In this document: positions 8,403 to 15,121 of the stretch, piece by piece
Numbering within the stretch: the first letter of the stretch is position 1
Layout of the letters: each line of letters opens with the position of its first letter
From: an uncultured Faecalibacterium sp.
GTDB taxonomy: Bacteria; Bacillota; Clostridia; Oscillospirales; Ruminococcaceae
Direction: 5' to 3'
NCBI GenBank assembly: GCA_934561555.1
Contig: CAKTGQ010000005.1
Coordinates: forward strand, 1-64,000
DNA length: 64,000 bases
Notes under the pieces: generated by a model
The model's input: only the letters and a program-made list of their open reading frames with translations
The model's database searches: none
What the model was told of the DNA's origin: nothing
Made by a program: the position numbers and the translations under genes

Positions 8403-9329
8403 TCAGGGTGTCGTTTTCTTTTTGAGTCGGTTGAGCGAAGTAGCCAGAGAGGTATTTCGTAGAAAATTGTTTCCGCTGGGCGTGTCGCGGTCTACCCGGA
8501 TATTCCGGCTGGCACCGGCTGCGGCCACCGGGCCGCGCACATCGTGGATGTTGCGCAGACCCTTGGCGTTCCATGTTTTAAGGATGCTGTTCCAGTACCA
8601 CAGATCCCGCTTGGGGCCGGCCTGTACAGCGGCTTCCTGCACCATGGCGTCATCGTAGCAGTACACCTCGTACCAGCGCGCAATGGCCTTGCGCCCGCCC
8701 AGCGTCAGCTCCTCGGGGGTGATCTGCAGCAGGCTACTGACGTACTCCTCGCGGCACTGGCGCAGCGCCAGCAGCTTTAAGTGGGCGTCAGCCTGCTCGC
8801 CGGTCTCTACGCCCTCGGCGCGCCAGACCTTCAACTCGTGGGTCACGGCAGCCATGGTGCGCTTGCCCCGGCTGGCCACATAGGCCACGCAGAGCATCAC
8901 AGCTTCAGGAGCAAAGCCCTCCTGCACATATAGGTTCACCAGCTTTTCCATCTCGGTGTGGGTCAGCGGACGGGCAAAGCTGGTCTGCCCGCAGTCGATC
9001 AGGCTGGAGATCATGGGGTCGGTGCGGCTGGCAGCAGCGATTTCCGCCCAGCGCATAGGGGCAGGAGCGCTGGGCTCTGCGCCCGGGGCGGCGTTTTCCT
9101 CGTAGCGCTCCAAAAGCCCCGCACCCGCCCAGAAAGCCAGCGCACTTTCTGCACTGATGCGGCTGCGCAGCTTGAGGTCGGCGCAGATCTTGTCCGGGTC
9201 GGTCACGCCGGTGGCCAGCACATACAGCGCCACCCGCACATTATATTCTTCAGCAATGCCCAGCTTGGAGAATACCAGCTGCGGCACGGCGATGGTATCG
9301 CCTTTCAGTTCTTTCAAACGGTAGATCAT
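8403..9329 (-). CDS. DnaD-domain replication initiation protein
   Basis: A 308-aa protein with an N-terminal winged-helix-like region and a C-terminal DnaD/DnaB2 domain around 130-240, including the segments LVNLYVQEGFAPEAVML and TVELK-type helix VTHELKVWRAEGV. Proteins of this family remodel oriC and recruit the helicase loader in Firmicutes; the loader gene follows directly, which supports that role. ATG 9329 has GAGG 5-8 nt upstream, and the gap to the preceding gene is 16 bases. Whether it corresponds to DnaD or DnaB of Bacillus cannot be settled from the sequence. Confidence 0.82.
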   Translation of the reverse strand: MIYRLKELKGDTIAVPQLVFSKLGIAEEYNVRVALYVLATGVTDPDKICADLKLRSRISAESALAFWAGAGLLERYEENAAPGAEPSAPAPMRWAEIAAASRTDPMISSLIDCGQTSFARPLTHTEMEKLVNLYVQEGFAPEAVMLCVAYVASRGKRTMAAVTHELKVWRAEGVETGEQADAHLKLLALRQCREEYVSSLLQITPEELTLGGRKAIARWYEVYCYDDAMVQEAAVQAGPKRDLWYWNSILKTWNAKGLRNIHDVRGPVAAAGASRNIRVDRDTPSGNNFLRNTSLATSLNRLKKKTTP

Positions 9330-9345
9330 GGTTTCCTCGTTCGGT

Positions 9346-9714
9346 TCATTCGTTGGCAGTATCCGGCTCGGCGGGCGGCTCCCACGGGTCGCAGTCCATC
9401 ATGTCCGGGCAGTTGTTCCAGCGCTCCGGCTCGGCATCGTAGGCGTCCTTCAGATACTGCGCGGCGGCGGTGCGTCCTTCGTCCGTAAGCGGAAATACCT
9501 CCCGGCGGCGCAGGGCGGGGTCGGTCTTGTCGATCGTCCAGGGCGCGGGCCAGTAGTCCACGGTGAGGATCTTTTCCTCCTTGGTGGCATCCGCGCCGCC
9601 GTCCGTGTCCGGCACGGTGCGCTTGCCCGGCGTAAGTCGGTAGCGCAGCCCGGCTTCGTTGCCGCTGTAATCATTCTTGCACAAAAAGTAGTGCAGCAGG
9701 GGAACAAAGATCAT
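9346..9714 (-). CDS. Hypothetical protein, first gene of the dnaD-dnaC operon
   Basis: A 122-aa acidic protein I do not recognise. It starts with a hydrophobic, cysteine-containing segment (MIFVPLLHYFLCKND), has a middle with VDYWPAPWTIDKTDP and a helical stretch LTDEGRTAAAQYLKDA, and ends in an Asp/Glu/Pro-rich tail. ATG 9714 is used, with AAAGGA 11 nt upstream. Position as promoter-proximal gene ahead of dnaD and dnaC suggests a link to replication initiation, but nothing in the residues shows a function. No signal peptide or clear membrane span is seen. Confidence 0.7.
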   Translation of the reverse strand: MIFVPLLHYFLCKNDYSGNEAGLRYRLTPGKRTVPDTDGGADATKEEKILTVDYWPAPWTIDKTDPALRRREVFPLTDEGRTAAAQYLKDAYDAEPERWNNCPDMMDCDPWEPPAEPDTANE

Positions 9715-9734
9715 GGTGCAGCTCGTCCTTTCCG

Positions 9735-9795
9735 GCAAAAGGCACGGCCTTTTGCGCAATCAATTCTATTATAAAGCCGCCGGGATAAAATGCAA
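9735..9795 (-). promoter_or_regulatory. Promoter and leader hairpin of the dnaD-dnaC operon
   Basis: Minus strand TTGCAT (9795-9790), 16 nt, TATAAT (9773-9768). The leader then forms a perfect 9-bp hairpin with arms GCAAAAGGC and GCCTTTTGC (9735-9755) and a 3-nt loop, directly upstream of the AAAGGA ribosome-binding site at about 9726-9731. Confidence 0.65.
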
Positions 9796-9850
9796 TAACT
9801 TTTTGTGAAACTCTCTCGCAAAAGCTGCCTCGCTTACAGGAAATCCGGCC

Positions 9851-9879
9851 TTGACAGCACCGCAGAAATATGGTAAAAT
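9851..9879 (+). promoter_or_regulatory. Promoter of tRNA-Thr
   Basis: TTGACA (9851-9856), 17-nt spacer ending in TGG, TAAAAT (9874-9879): a near-consensus sigma-A promoter with extended -10, about 28 bases before the mature tRNA. Confidence 0.85.
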
Positions 9880-9907
9880 ATTGCCTGTTGCAGCAGATGT
9901 GCAATGT

Positions 9908-9983
9908 GCTACTGTGGCTCAGCTGGTAGAGCAGCTCACTCGTAATGAGCAGGTCGCCTGTTCGAATCAGGTCAGTAGCTCCA
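9908..9983 (+). tRNA. tRNA-Thr (anticodon CGT)
   Basis: A complete 76-base cloverleaf: acceptor GCTACTG/CAGTAGC, D-arm GCTC/GAGC, anticodon arm GCTCA/TGAGC enclosing CTCGTAA (anticodon CGT, reading ACG), T-arm GCCTG/CAGGT with TTCGAAT, discriminator T and encoded CCA. It has its own promoter and terminator, so it is a single-gene unit. Confidence 0.95.
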
Positions 9984-9988
9984 GAGAG

Positions 9989-10034
9989 AAACCCCCGAAA
10001 GTTGGCTTGTGAAGCCAGTTTTCGGGGGTTTTTG
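9989..10034 (+). terminator. Terminator of tRNA-Thr
   Basis: Long stem formed by AAACCCCCGAAA plus TGGCTT and their complements around a GTG loop, followed by TTTTTG; starts 6 bases after the tRNA CCA end. Confidence 0.92.
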
Positions 10035-10044
10035 TTTGTGTGGA

Positions 10045-10098
10045 AAAGCAAGGCCGCCGCACCCTGCCCGGAAAACTCCGGCGGCAGAATGCGGCGGC
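10045..10098 (-). terminator. Probable terminator of the nth operon
   Basis: Arms GCCGCCGCA (10053-10061) and TGCGGCGGC (10090-10098) form a GC-rich stem; on the minus strand it is followed by TTGCTTTTCC. It lies 20 bases beyond the stop of the small membrane protein. Confidence 0.5.
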
Positions 10099-10116
10099 GT
10101 ATTGTTCCCAAAAAAC

Positions 10117-10443
10117 TTACTTAGAGATCTTCTGGCCGATCCAGATGCAGATGCAGGCACCGATCACCGAGATGGCAAAGGAAGAAAAGCTGCCGGAAGC
10201 GTGGATGCCCAGCAGGCCGAACAAAAACTCGCCCACAAAGCTGCCCAGCACGCCCATCAGGATGTTGCGGCCAAGGGAAGTCTCCGTGCCCATAAAGCGC
10301 CCGGCCAGATATCCGGCCAGTGCACCCACCAGTACGCCCACAAAAAGGGAAGCCAGCACGCCCACCAGCGTCAGCAGGCCGGTCAGACAGCCCACCAGCA
10401 CGCACAGCAGGGCAACAATCAATAAAATGGTTAAGGTAATCAT
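10117..10443 (-). CDS. GlsB/YeaQ/YmgE-like small membrane protein
   Basis: A 108-aa, very hydrophobic, glycine-rich protein with about three to four membrane spans. The block AGYLAGRFMGTETSLGRNI followed by GVLGSFVGEFLF is typical of the transglycosylase-associated/GlsB stress family of unknown biochemical function. ATG 10443 has AGGAGGT 7 nt upstream. It begins 30 bases after nth and is probably cotranscribed. There is no evidence for transglycosylase activity; the name is historical. Confidence 0.75.
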   Translation of the reverse strand: MITLTILLIVALLCVLVGCLTGLLTLVGVLASLFVGVLVGALAGYLAGRFMGTETSLGRNILMGVLGSFVGEFLFGLLGIHASGSFSSFAISVIGACICIWIGQKISK

Positions 10444-10473
10444 AAGTTATACCTCCTAAAGTTACTGTTCTGC

Positions 10474-11151
10474 CTACTGCCCGGCGGCTTCGCGGGCGGT
10501 GCGGCAGATGTCTTTCAAACAGCATTTTTCACATTCCGGCTTGCGGGCATTGCACACCGCACGTCCGTGCATCACAAAGCGGTGGCAAAGGTCGCTGCCT
10601 TCCTCCGGCGGGATGATCTTCCACAGCGCCATTTCCACCTTCTGCGGCTCTTTAATGCCGTCCACAAGGCCGATTTTATTGCACAGCCGGATGCAGTGGG
10701 TGTCGGTAACGATGGCGGGCTTGCCGAACACATCCCCCATGATGAGGTTTGCGCTCTTACGCCCCACGCCAGGCAGGGCAAGCAGCTCGGCAAAGGTGTC
10801 GGGCACCCGGCAGTCGTACTTGTCCCGCAGCATCCGCATACAGGCCGAGATGTCCCGCGCCTTGGAGTGTCCCAGCCCGCAGGGCTTGACGATGACTTCA
10901 ATGTCCTCCGGTTCAGCAGCAGCCAGCGCCGCTACGCTTGGGTATTTTGCAAACAGCTCCTCCACCACAATGTTCACCCGGGCATCCGTGCACTGGGCGG
11001 CCAGCCGCACGCTGACCAATAGCTGCCACGCGTGGTCGTAGTCCAGCGTGCAACCAGCATCCGGGTATTCGGTCTTGAGACGCCGGATGACCTCCAGCGC
11101 CAGTGCTTTTTTTGCGGTAAGGTCCTCCGGGGCTTTTTTTCGTACCGGCAT
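10474..11151 (-). CDS. nth: Endonuclease III
   Basis: A 225-aa base-excision repair glycosylase/AP lyase acting on oxidised pyrimidines. The helix-hairpin-helix LPGVGRKSAN carries the catalytic Lys, VTDTHCIRLCNKIG the catalytic Asp, and the C-terminus the [4Fe-4S] ligands C-x6-C-x2-C-x5-C (CNARKPEC, EKC, CLKDIC). ATG 11151 is chosen because AGGAGG is 8 nt upstream; a further in-frame ATG at 11169 would sit upstream of that site. A promoter TTTACA-17-TATGAT lies in the divergent region shared with rarA, near a Fur-type box, which would suit an oxidative-damage repair gene. Confidence 0.95.
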   Translation of the reverse strand: MPVRKKAPEDLTAKKALALEVIRRLKTEYPDAGCTLDYDHAWQLLVSVRLAAQCTDARVNIVVEELFAKYPSVAALAAAEPEDIEVIVKPCGLGHSKARDISACMRMLRDKYDCRVPDTFAELLALPGVGRKSANLIMGDVFGKPAIVTDTHCIRLCNKIGLVDGIKEPQKVEMALWKIIPPEEGSDLCHRFVMHGRAVCNARKPECEKCCLKDICRTAREAAGQ

Positions 11152-11183
11152 GGGACAAACCTCCTTCAAAAGGGAATACCTGA

Positions 11184-11283
11184 ATCATACCATGTTTGAC
11201 AGGATTTGTAAATGTTTGCAGAGCATTATCTGAGAATGATTTTCAGAAAAGCCCTTGTTCTCCTTTTCTAAATGCGTTATACT
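11184..11283. promoter_or_regulatory. Divergent nth/rarA promoters with Fur/PerR-type box
   Basis: Minus strand: TTTACA (11212-11207), 17 nt, TATGAT (11189-11184) for nth. Plus strand: TTGTTC (11255-11260), 17 nt, TATACT (11278-11283) for rarA. Between them TGAGAAT-G-ATTTTCA (11231-11245) is a 7-1-7 inverted repeat with one asymmetric pair, matching the Bacillus Fur box TGATAATNATTATCA at 13 of 15 positions, counting the free centre. Confidence 0.65.
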
Positions 11284-11323
11284 ATATAAAAAGTGCCTTG
11301 CGGGCAGGGAAGGAGAACCCATC

Positions 11324-12598
11324 ATGAATGAACCACTTGCGCAGCGCCTGCGTCCCAAAACGCTGGCGGATGTGTGCGGGCAGCAGCATCTGCTGGCTCC
11401 GGGGAGGGTATTCCGCCGCACCATTGAAAGCGGGCGCATTCCTAACATGATCTTTTACGGCCCCTCCGGCACCGGAAAGACCACGGTGGCACGTATCATT
11501 GCTGAGAACAGCGGCATGACCCTGCACAAGCTCAACGGCACCTCCTGCGGCACCGGGGATATCAAGGCGGTGCTCAAGGATATCGGCACGCTGGCAGCGG
11601 CGGGCGGTATCCTGCTGTATCTGGACGAGATCCAGTACCTGAACAAAAAGCAGCAGCAGAGCCTTTTGGAGTGTATCGAGGACGGCAGCGTCACCCTGAT
11701 CGCTTCCACCACCGAGAACCCCTATTTCTACATCTATAACGCGCTGCTTTCCCGCTGCACGGTGTTTGAGTTCAAGCCTCTTGCCGCAGCGGACGTGGAG
11801 CGCGGGGTGCGCAACGCCGTGCAGCGCCTTTCCGAAGGGGAGCAGGTGCCGGTGTGCATGGACGAGGATGCCTGTGCTTATCTGGCCGAAAGCGCCGGGG
11901 GCGATCTGCGCAAGGCGCTGGGCTGTCTGGATTTTGCAGTTACGGCAGCGCCGGTGGAAAACGGAGAAAAGCGCATCACCTTAGATATGATCCGGCAGGT
12001 CACCCGCCGCACCGCCATGCGCTACGACCGGGAGGGCGACGACCACTACGACATCGTTTCCGCCTACCAGAAGTCCATGCGCGGCTCTGACCCGGACGCG
12101 GCGCTGCACTATCTGGCACGCCTATTGGAGGCGGGAGACCTGCCCTCTGCCTGCCGCCGGTTGATGGTGTGCGCCTGCGAGGATGTGGGACTTGCTTATC
12201 CGCAGATTATCCCCATCGTCAAGGCGGCGGTGGATGCCGCCAACATGGTGGGTCTGCCGGAAGCGCGTCTGCCGCTTGCAGATGCAGTGATTCTGGTAGC
12301 CACCAGCCCCAAATCCAACAGTGCCCACGATGCCATCAACGCAGCCATTGCGGATGTGCAGGCCGGGCGCACCGGCCCCATCCCGCGCCAGCTGCAAAAC
12401 AAGCACTTTGACGGCGAGGATGCGCTGGTAAAGGGGCAGAACTACAAATACGCCCACAGCTACGCAAACCACTGGGTGCAGCAGCAGTACCTGCCAGATG
12501 TACTGAAGGATACAAAATACTATACCTTTGGCGACAACAAGACCGAACAGACCGCCCGGGCGTACTGGGCAAAGATCAAAGGGGAAGAAAACGTCTGA
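11324..12598 (+). CDS. rarA: Replication-associated recombination ATPase RarA (MgsA)
   Basis: A 424-aa AAA+ ATPase acting at stalled replication forks. It shows the family start LAQRLRPKTLADVCGQQHL, Walker A YGPSGTGKTT, Walker B LYLDEIQYL, and the C-terminal tetramerisation/MgsA part with SPKSNSAHDAINAA and DALVKGQNYKYAH. ATG 11324 has AAGGAG 8 nt upstream; the frame is open upstream but overlaps the promoter. A Fur-family regulator follows 24 bases later, an unusual partnership that suggests oxidative-stress control of this unit. Confidence 0.94.
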   Translation: MNEPLAQRLRPKTLADVCGQQHLLAPGRVFRRTIESGRIPNMIFYGPSGTGKTTVARIIAENSGMTLHKLNGTSCGTGDIKAVLKDIGTLAAAGGILLYLDEIQYLNKKQQQSLLECIEDGSVTLIASTTENPYFYIYNALLSRCTVFEFKPLAAADVERGVRNAVQRLSEGEQVPVCMDEDACAYLAESAGGDLRKALGCLDFAVTAAPVENGEKRITLDMIRQVTRRTAMRYDREGDDHYDIVSAYQKSMRGSDPDAALHYLARLLEAGDLPSACRRLMVCACEDVGLAYPQIIPIVKAAVDAANMVGLPEARLPLADAVILVATSPKSNSAHDAINAAIADVQAGRTGPIPRQLQNKHFDGEDALVKGQNYKYAHSYANHWVQQQYLPDVLKDTKYYTFGDNKTEQTARAYWAKIKGEENV

Positions 12599-12622
12599 AC
12601 CGTGTGAAAAAGGAGGATGGAT

Positions 12623-13027
12623 ATGCGTTACTCAAAACAGCGGGAGCTTGTCATGCGGACGGTGGAGCGGCTGTGCGACCACCCGACTGCGGAGGAAATC
12701 TACGATAAAGCCGCGCAGGAATGCCCGAACCTGAGCTTGGGCACCGTATACCGCAACCTGAACAGTCTGGTAGAAGCCGGGCGCGTGCGCCGGGTGTCCA
12801 TTCCCGGCAAGGCCGACCGCTTTGACCACACCCTGCCGTGGCACAGCCATTTATACTGCACCGTCTGCGGCGGCGTGACCGATGCAGAGGTGGACGGAAA
12901 TCAGGTGATGGAGCTGGTCAAAAACCAGAAGGGCAGGGTGCAGGACTGCGCCGTGGTGCTGCTTGGCGTGTGCGAAGAGTGCTGCCGCAGGCAGGATGCA
13001 GAGGCAGCAGCGGCAGAACAGGCATAA
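12623..13027 (+). CDS. Fur/PerR-family transcriptional repressor, PerR-like
   Basis: A 134-aa metalloregulator. The winged helix includes HPTAEEIYDKA (the PerR His37-equivalent) and the recognition part LSLGTVYRNLN. The metal site reads FDHTLPWHSH, with Asp in the position where PerR has Asp85 and Fur proteins have Glu, and two CxxC pairs (CTVC, CEEC) form the structural zinc site. This favours a peroxide sensor over a Fur iron sensor. ATG 12623 has AGGAGG 6 nt upstream; an ATG at 12617 abuts that site. It is the second gene after rarA, and a matching operator-like box lies upstream of the rarA promoter, so autoregulation is plausible. Confidence 0.85.
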   Translation: MRYSKQRELVMRTVERLCDHPTAEEIYDKAAQECPNLSLGTVYRNLNSLVEAGRVRRVSIPGKADRFDHTLPWHSHLYCTVCGGVTDAEVDGNQVMELVKNQKGRVQDCAVVLLGVCEECCRRQDAEAAAAEQA

Positions 13028-13044
13028 AATTTGCGCGTTTCCTC

Positions 13045-13073
13045 TTGCCCGCAGCGGCCAAACAGGGTATACT
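13045..13073 (+). promoter_or_regulatory. miaB promoter
   Basis: TTGCCC (13045-13050), 17 nt, TATACT (13068-13073), located 17 bases after the PerR-like stop codon. Confidence 0.65.
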
Positions 13074-13155
13074 AAAGAGTGTCTTTTATAGAATGGCAGA
13101 AAATAGAGTTTCGCCGCACGGGGCTACCCTGCCCGGCGGAGAAGGATGGTTTTTT

Positions 13156-14538
13156 TTGGAATACATTAACTTTGAACATAATACCGTTGCCGCCGAGCTG
13201 GTGCGGCAGACCTACGACACCCCGCCGCTGGCCTTTGTGCACAGCTACGGCTGTCAGCAAAACGTCAACGACGGTGAGCGCATCAAAGGCGTGCTGGTGG
13301 ATATCGGCTACGGCCTGTGCGATAAGCCCGAGGATGCCGACCTGATTTTGTTCAACACCTGCGCTGTGCGTGAGCACGCTGAGCAGCGGGTGTTCGGCAA
13401 TGTGGGTGCGCTGAAGGGGCTTAAGGAGAAAAAGCCCGGCCTCATCATCGGCCTGTGCGGCTGCATGGCTAACCAGAAACACGTTGTGGAAAAGCTGCGC
13501 AAGAGCTACCCCTATGTGGATCTGGTGTTCGGCGTGGACGGCATCGACACCCTGCCGCAGCTGGTTGCCCAGAAGCTGCAAAAGCATAAGCGGGTGCTGC
13601 TGGACCCCGCCCAGCGTCCGGTCATCGTGGAGAATATCCCCATCCGGCGCGAGAGCGAGTTCCGCGCATGGCTGCCCATCATGTACGGTTGTGATAACTT
13701 CTGCACCTACTGCATCGTGCCCTACGTCCGCGGCCGCGAAAAGAGCCGCAAGCCCGGCGATATCCTTGCAGAGTTCCGCAGCCTTGTGGAGGCGGGCTAT
13801 AAGGAGATCACTCTGCTGGGGCAGAACGTGAACAGCTACGGCAAGGGGCTGGAAGAACAGATCGATTTCTCCGACCTGCTCAACCTGCTGTGCACCGTGC
13901 CCGGCGATTATCACATCCGCTTTATGACCAGCCACCCCAAGGATGCCAGCCATAAGCTCATTGATACCATCGCCGCCCAGCCAAAGCTGTGCAAGCACCT
14001 GCATCTGCCGGTGCAGTGCGGCTCCGACCGGCTTTTACAGCAGATGAACCGCCACTACACGGTGGAGCAGTATCTGGAGCTCATTGACTACGCCCGCAAG
14101 ACCGTGCCCGGCATCACCTTCTCCAGCGATATCATCGTGGGCTTCCCCGGCGAGACCGAGGAGGACTTTGTAAAAACGCTGGAACTGGTGCGCAAGGTGG
14201 GCTATATGCAGCTGTTCACCTTTATTTACTCCAAGCGCACCGGCACCAAGGCTGCCGAAATGCCGGACCCCACCCCCCGCAAGGAAAAGACCGACCGCAT
14301 GACCCGCCTGCTGGCTACGCAGGACGAGATCGCCATGGCACTGGTCAAGGCGCAGGTAGGGCAGACCGTCCAGGTGTTGGTGGAAGGTTTTGGACGCAAC
14401 GAGGGCACCCTTTCCGGCCGGTTGGACAATAACCTGACCGTGGAGTTTGCCGCCGACCCGGCACTGCTGGGCAGCTATGCGACCGTACATCTTACCGGTG
14501 CCCGCGCCACTGTGCTGCTGGGCGAAGTGGAAGCATAA
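13156..14538 (+). CDS. miaB: tRNA-2-methylthio-N6-dimethylallyladenosine synthase
   Basis: A 460-aa radical SAM methylthiotransferase modifying A37 of tRNAs that carry i6A. The N-terminal cluster cysteines are in SYGCQQN, FNTCAVRE and GLCGCMA, the radical SAM motif is GCDNFCTYC (C-x3-C-x2-C), and the end is a TRAM domain (VLVEGFGRNEGTLSGR). TTG 13156 is proposed with AAGGA 9 nt upstream; an in-frame ATG at 13093 would add 21 residues but has no good ribosome-binding site. The substrate-making partner miaA lies four genes downstream. Position next to ymcA, mutS and mutL matches B. subtilis. Confidence 0.93.
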   Translation: MEYINFEHNTVAAELVRQTYDTPPLAFVHSYGCQQNVNDGERIKGVLVDIGYGLCDKPEDADLILFNTCAVREHAEQRVFGNVGALKGLKEKKPGLIIGLCGCMANQKHVVEKLRKSYPYVDLVFGVDGIDTLPQLVAQKLQKHKRVLLDPAQRPVIVENIPIRRESEFRAWLPIMYGCDNFCTYCIVPYVRGREKSRKPGDILAEFRSLVEAGYKEITLLGQNVNSYGKGLEEQIDFSDLLNLLCTVPGDYHIRFMTSHPKDASHKLIDTIAAQPKLCKHLHLPVQCGSDRLLQQMNRHYTVEQYLELIDYARKTVPGITFSSDIIVGFPGETEEDFVKTLELVRKVGYMQLFTFIYSKRTGTKAAEMPDPTPRKEKTDRMTRLLATQDEIAMALVKAQVGQTVQVLVEGFGRNEGTLSGRLDNNLTVEFAADPALLGSYATVHLTGARATVLLGEVEA

Positions 14539-14598
14539 AAAAGTGATTCCGGGGCAAACTGCCCCAGAAAGAATAAAAACAACAAGGAGAACCCAATC

Positions 14599-15006
14599 AT
14601 GGATTGCATTGATCTTTTCAAGCGTGCCGCTATGGCACTGCAGACCGACCCCCGCTACGTCATCCTTGATCAGGCCCGCAAGGCAAACGATAAGGATGAG
14701 GAACTGCAGAACCTGATCGGCGAGTTCAATCTGGCCCGCATGGACCTGAACAACGAGATCGGCAAGAACGAGCGCGACGACGCCCGCATTGCTGAGCTGA
14801 ACGAGAAGGTGAACAGCCTTTACGGCCAGATCATGGGCAACGAGGGCATGGTGGCATACAACGAGGCCAAGCGCGAGTGCGAGAACCTGGTCAACTATAT
14901 CGACGCCATCATCAACACCGCCATGAATGGCGGCGACCCCATGACCGTGCAGGAGCCTTCGGCCTCCTGCACCGGCAGCTGCTCCACCTGCGGCGGCTGC
15001 CACTGA
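14599..15006 (+). CDS. YlbF/YmcA-family protein, positional YmcA (RicA) with Cys-rich tail
   Basis: A 135-aa, mostly helical, acidic protein of the YlbF/YmcA family (Com_YlbF). The tail SCTGSCSTCGGCH contains four cysteines spaced C-x3-C-x2-C-x2-C. In Bacillus, YmcA, YlbF and YaaT form the RicAFT complex, which carries Fe-S clusters and helps RNase Y mRNA maturation; I infer the tail may bind a cluster. Gene order miaB-ymcA-(cotE)-mutS in B. subtilis makes this the positional YmcA, with the spore-coat gene cotE absent. ATG 14599 has AAGGAG about 9 nt upstream. Confidence 0.8.
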   Translation: MDCIDLFKRAAMALQTDPRYVILDQARKANDKDEELQNLIGEFNLARMDLNNEIGKNERDDARIAELNEKVNSLYGQIMGNEGMVAYNEAKRECENLVNYIDAIINTAMNGGDPMTVQEPSASCTGSCSTCGGCH

Positions 15007-15025
15007 GCAAACTTTTTTTGACCGG

Positions 15026-15058
15026 AACGCGGCTGTGCAACACAGACCGCGTTTTGTT
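15026..15058 (+). terminator. Terminator between ymcA and mutS
   Basis: AACGCGG plus CTGTG pair with CACAG and CCGCGTT (one bulged A), followed by TTTGTTTG, 20 bases after the ymcA stop. Confidence 0.75.
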
Positions 15059-15121
15059 TGCACCGGCGGTTACAGTCCGCAAACCGGCTGACGGAACCAT
15101 ACAAGGGAAAGAGGAAAAACC

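Noticed and set aside
9671..10111. Minus-strand frame of 146 codons covering the tRNA
   Set aside because: It is the reverse complement of tRNA-Thr and its terminator; the fragment like 'LIRTGDLLITSELLYQ' is a well-known false protein read from tRNAs.
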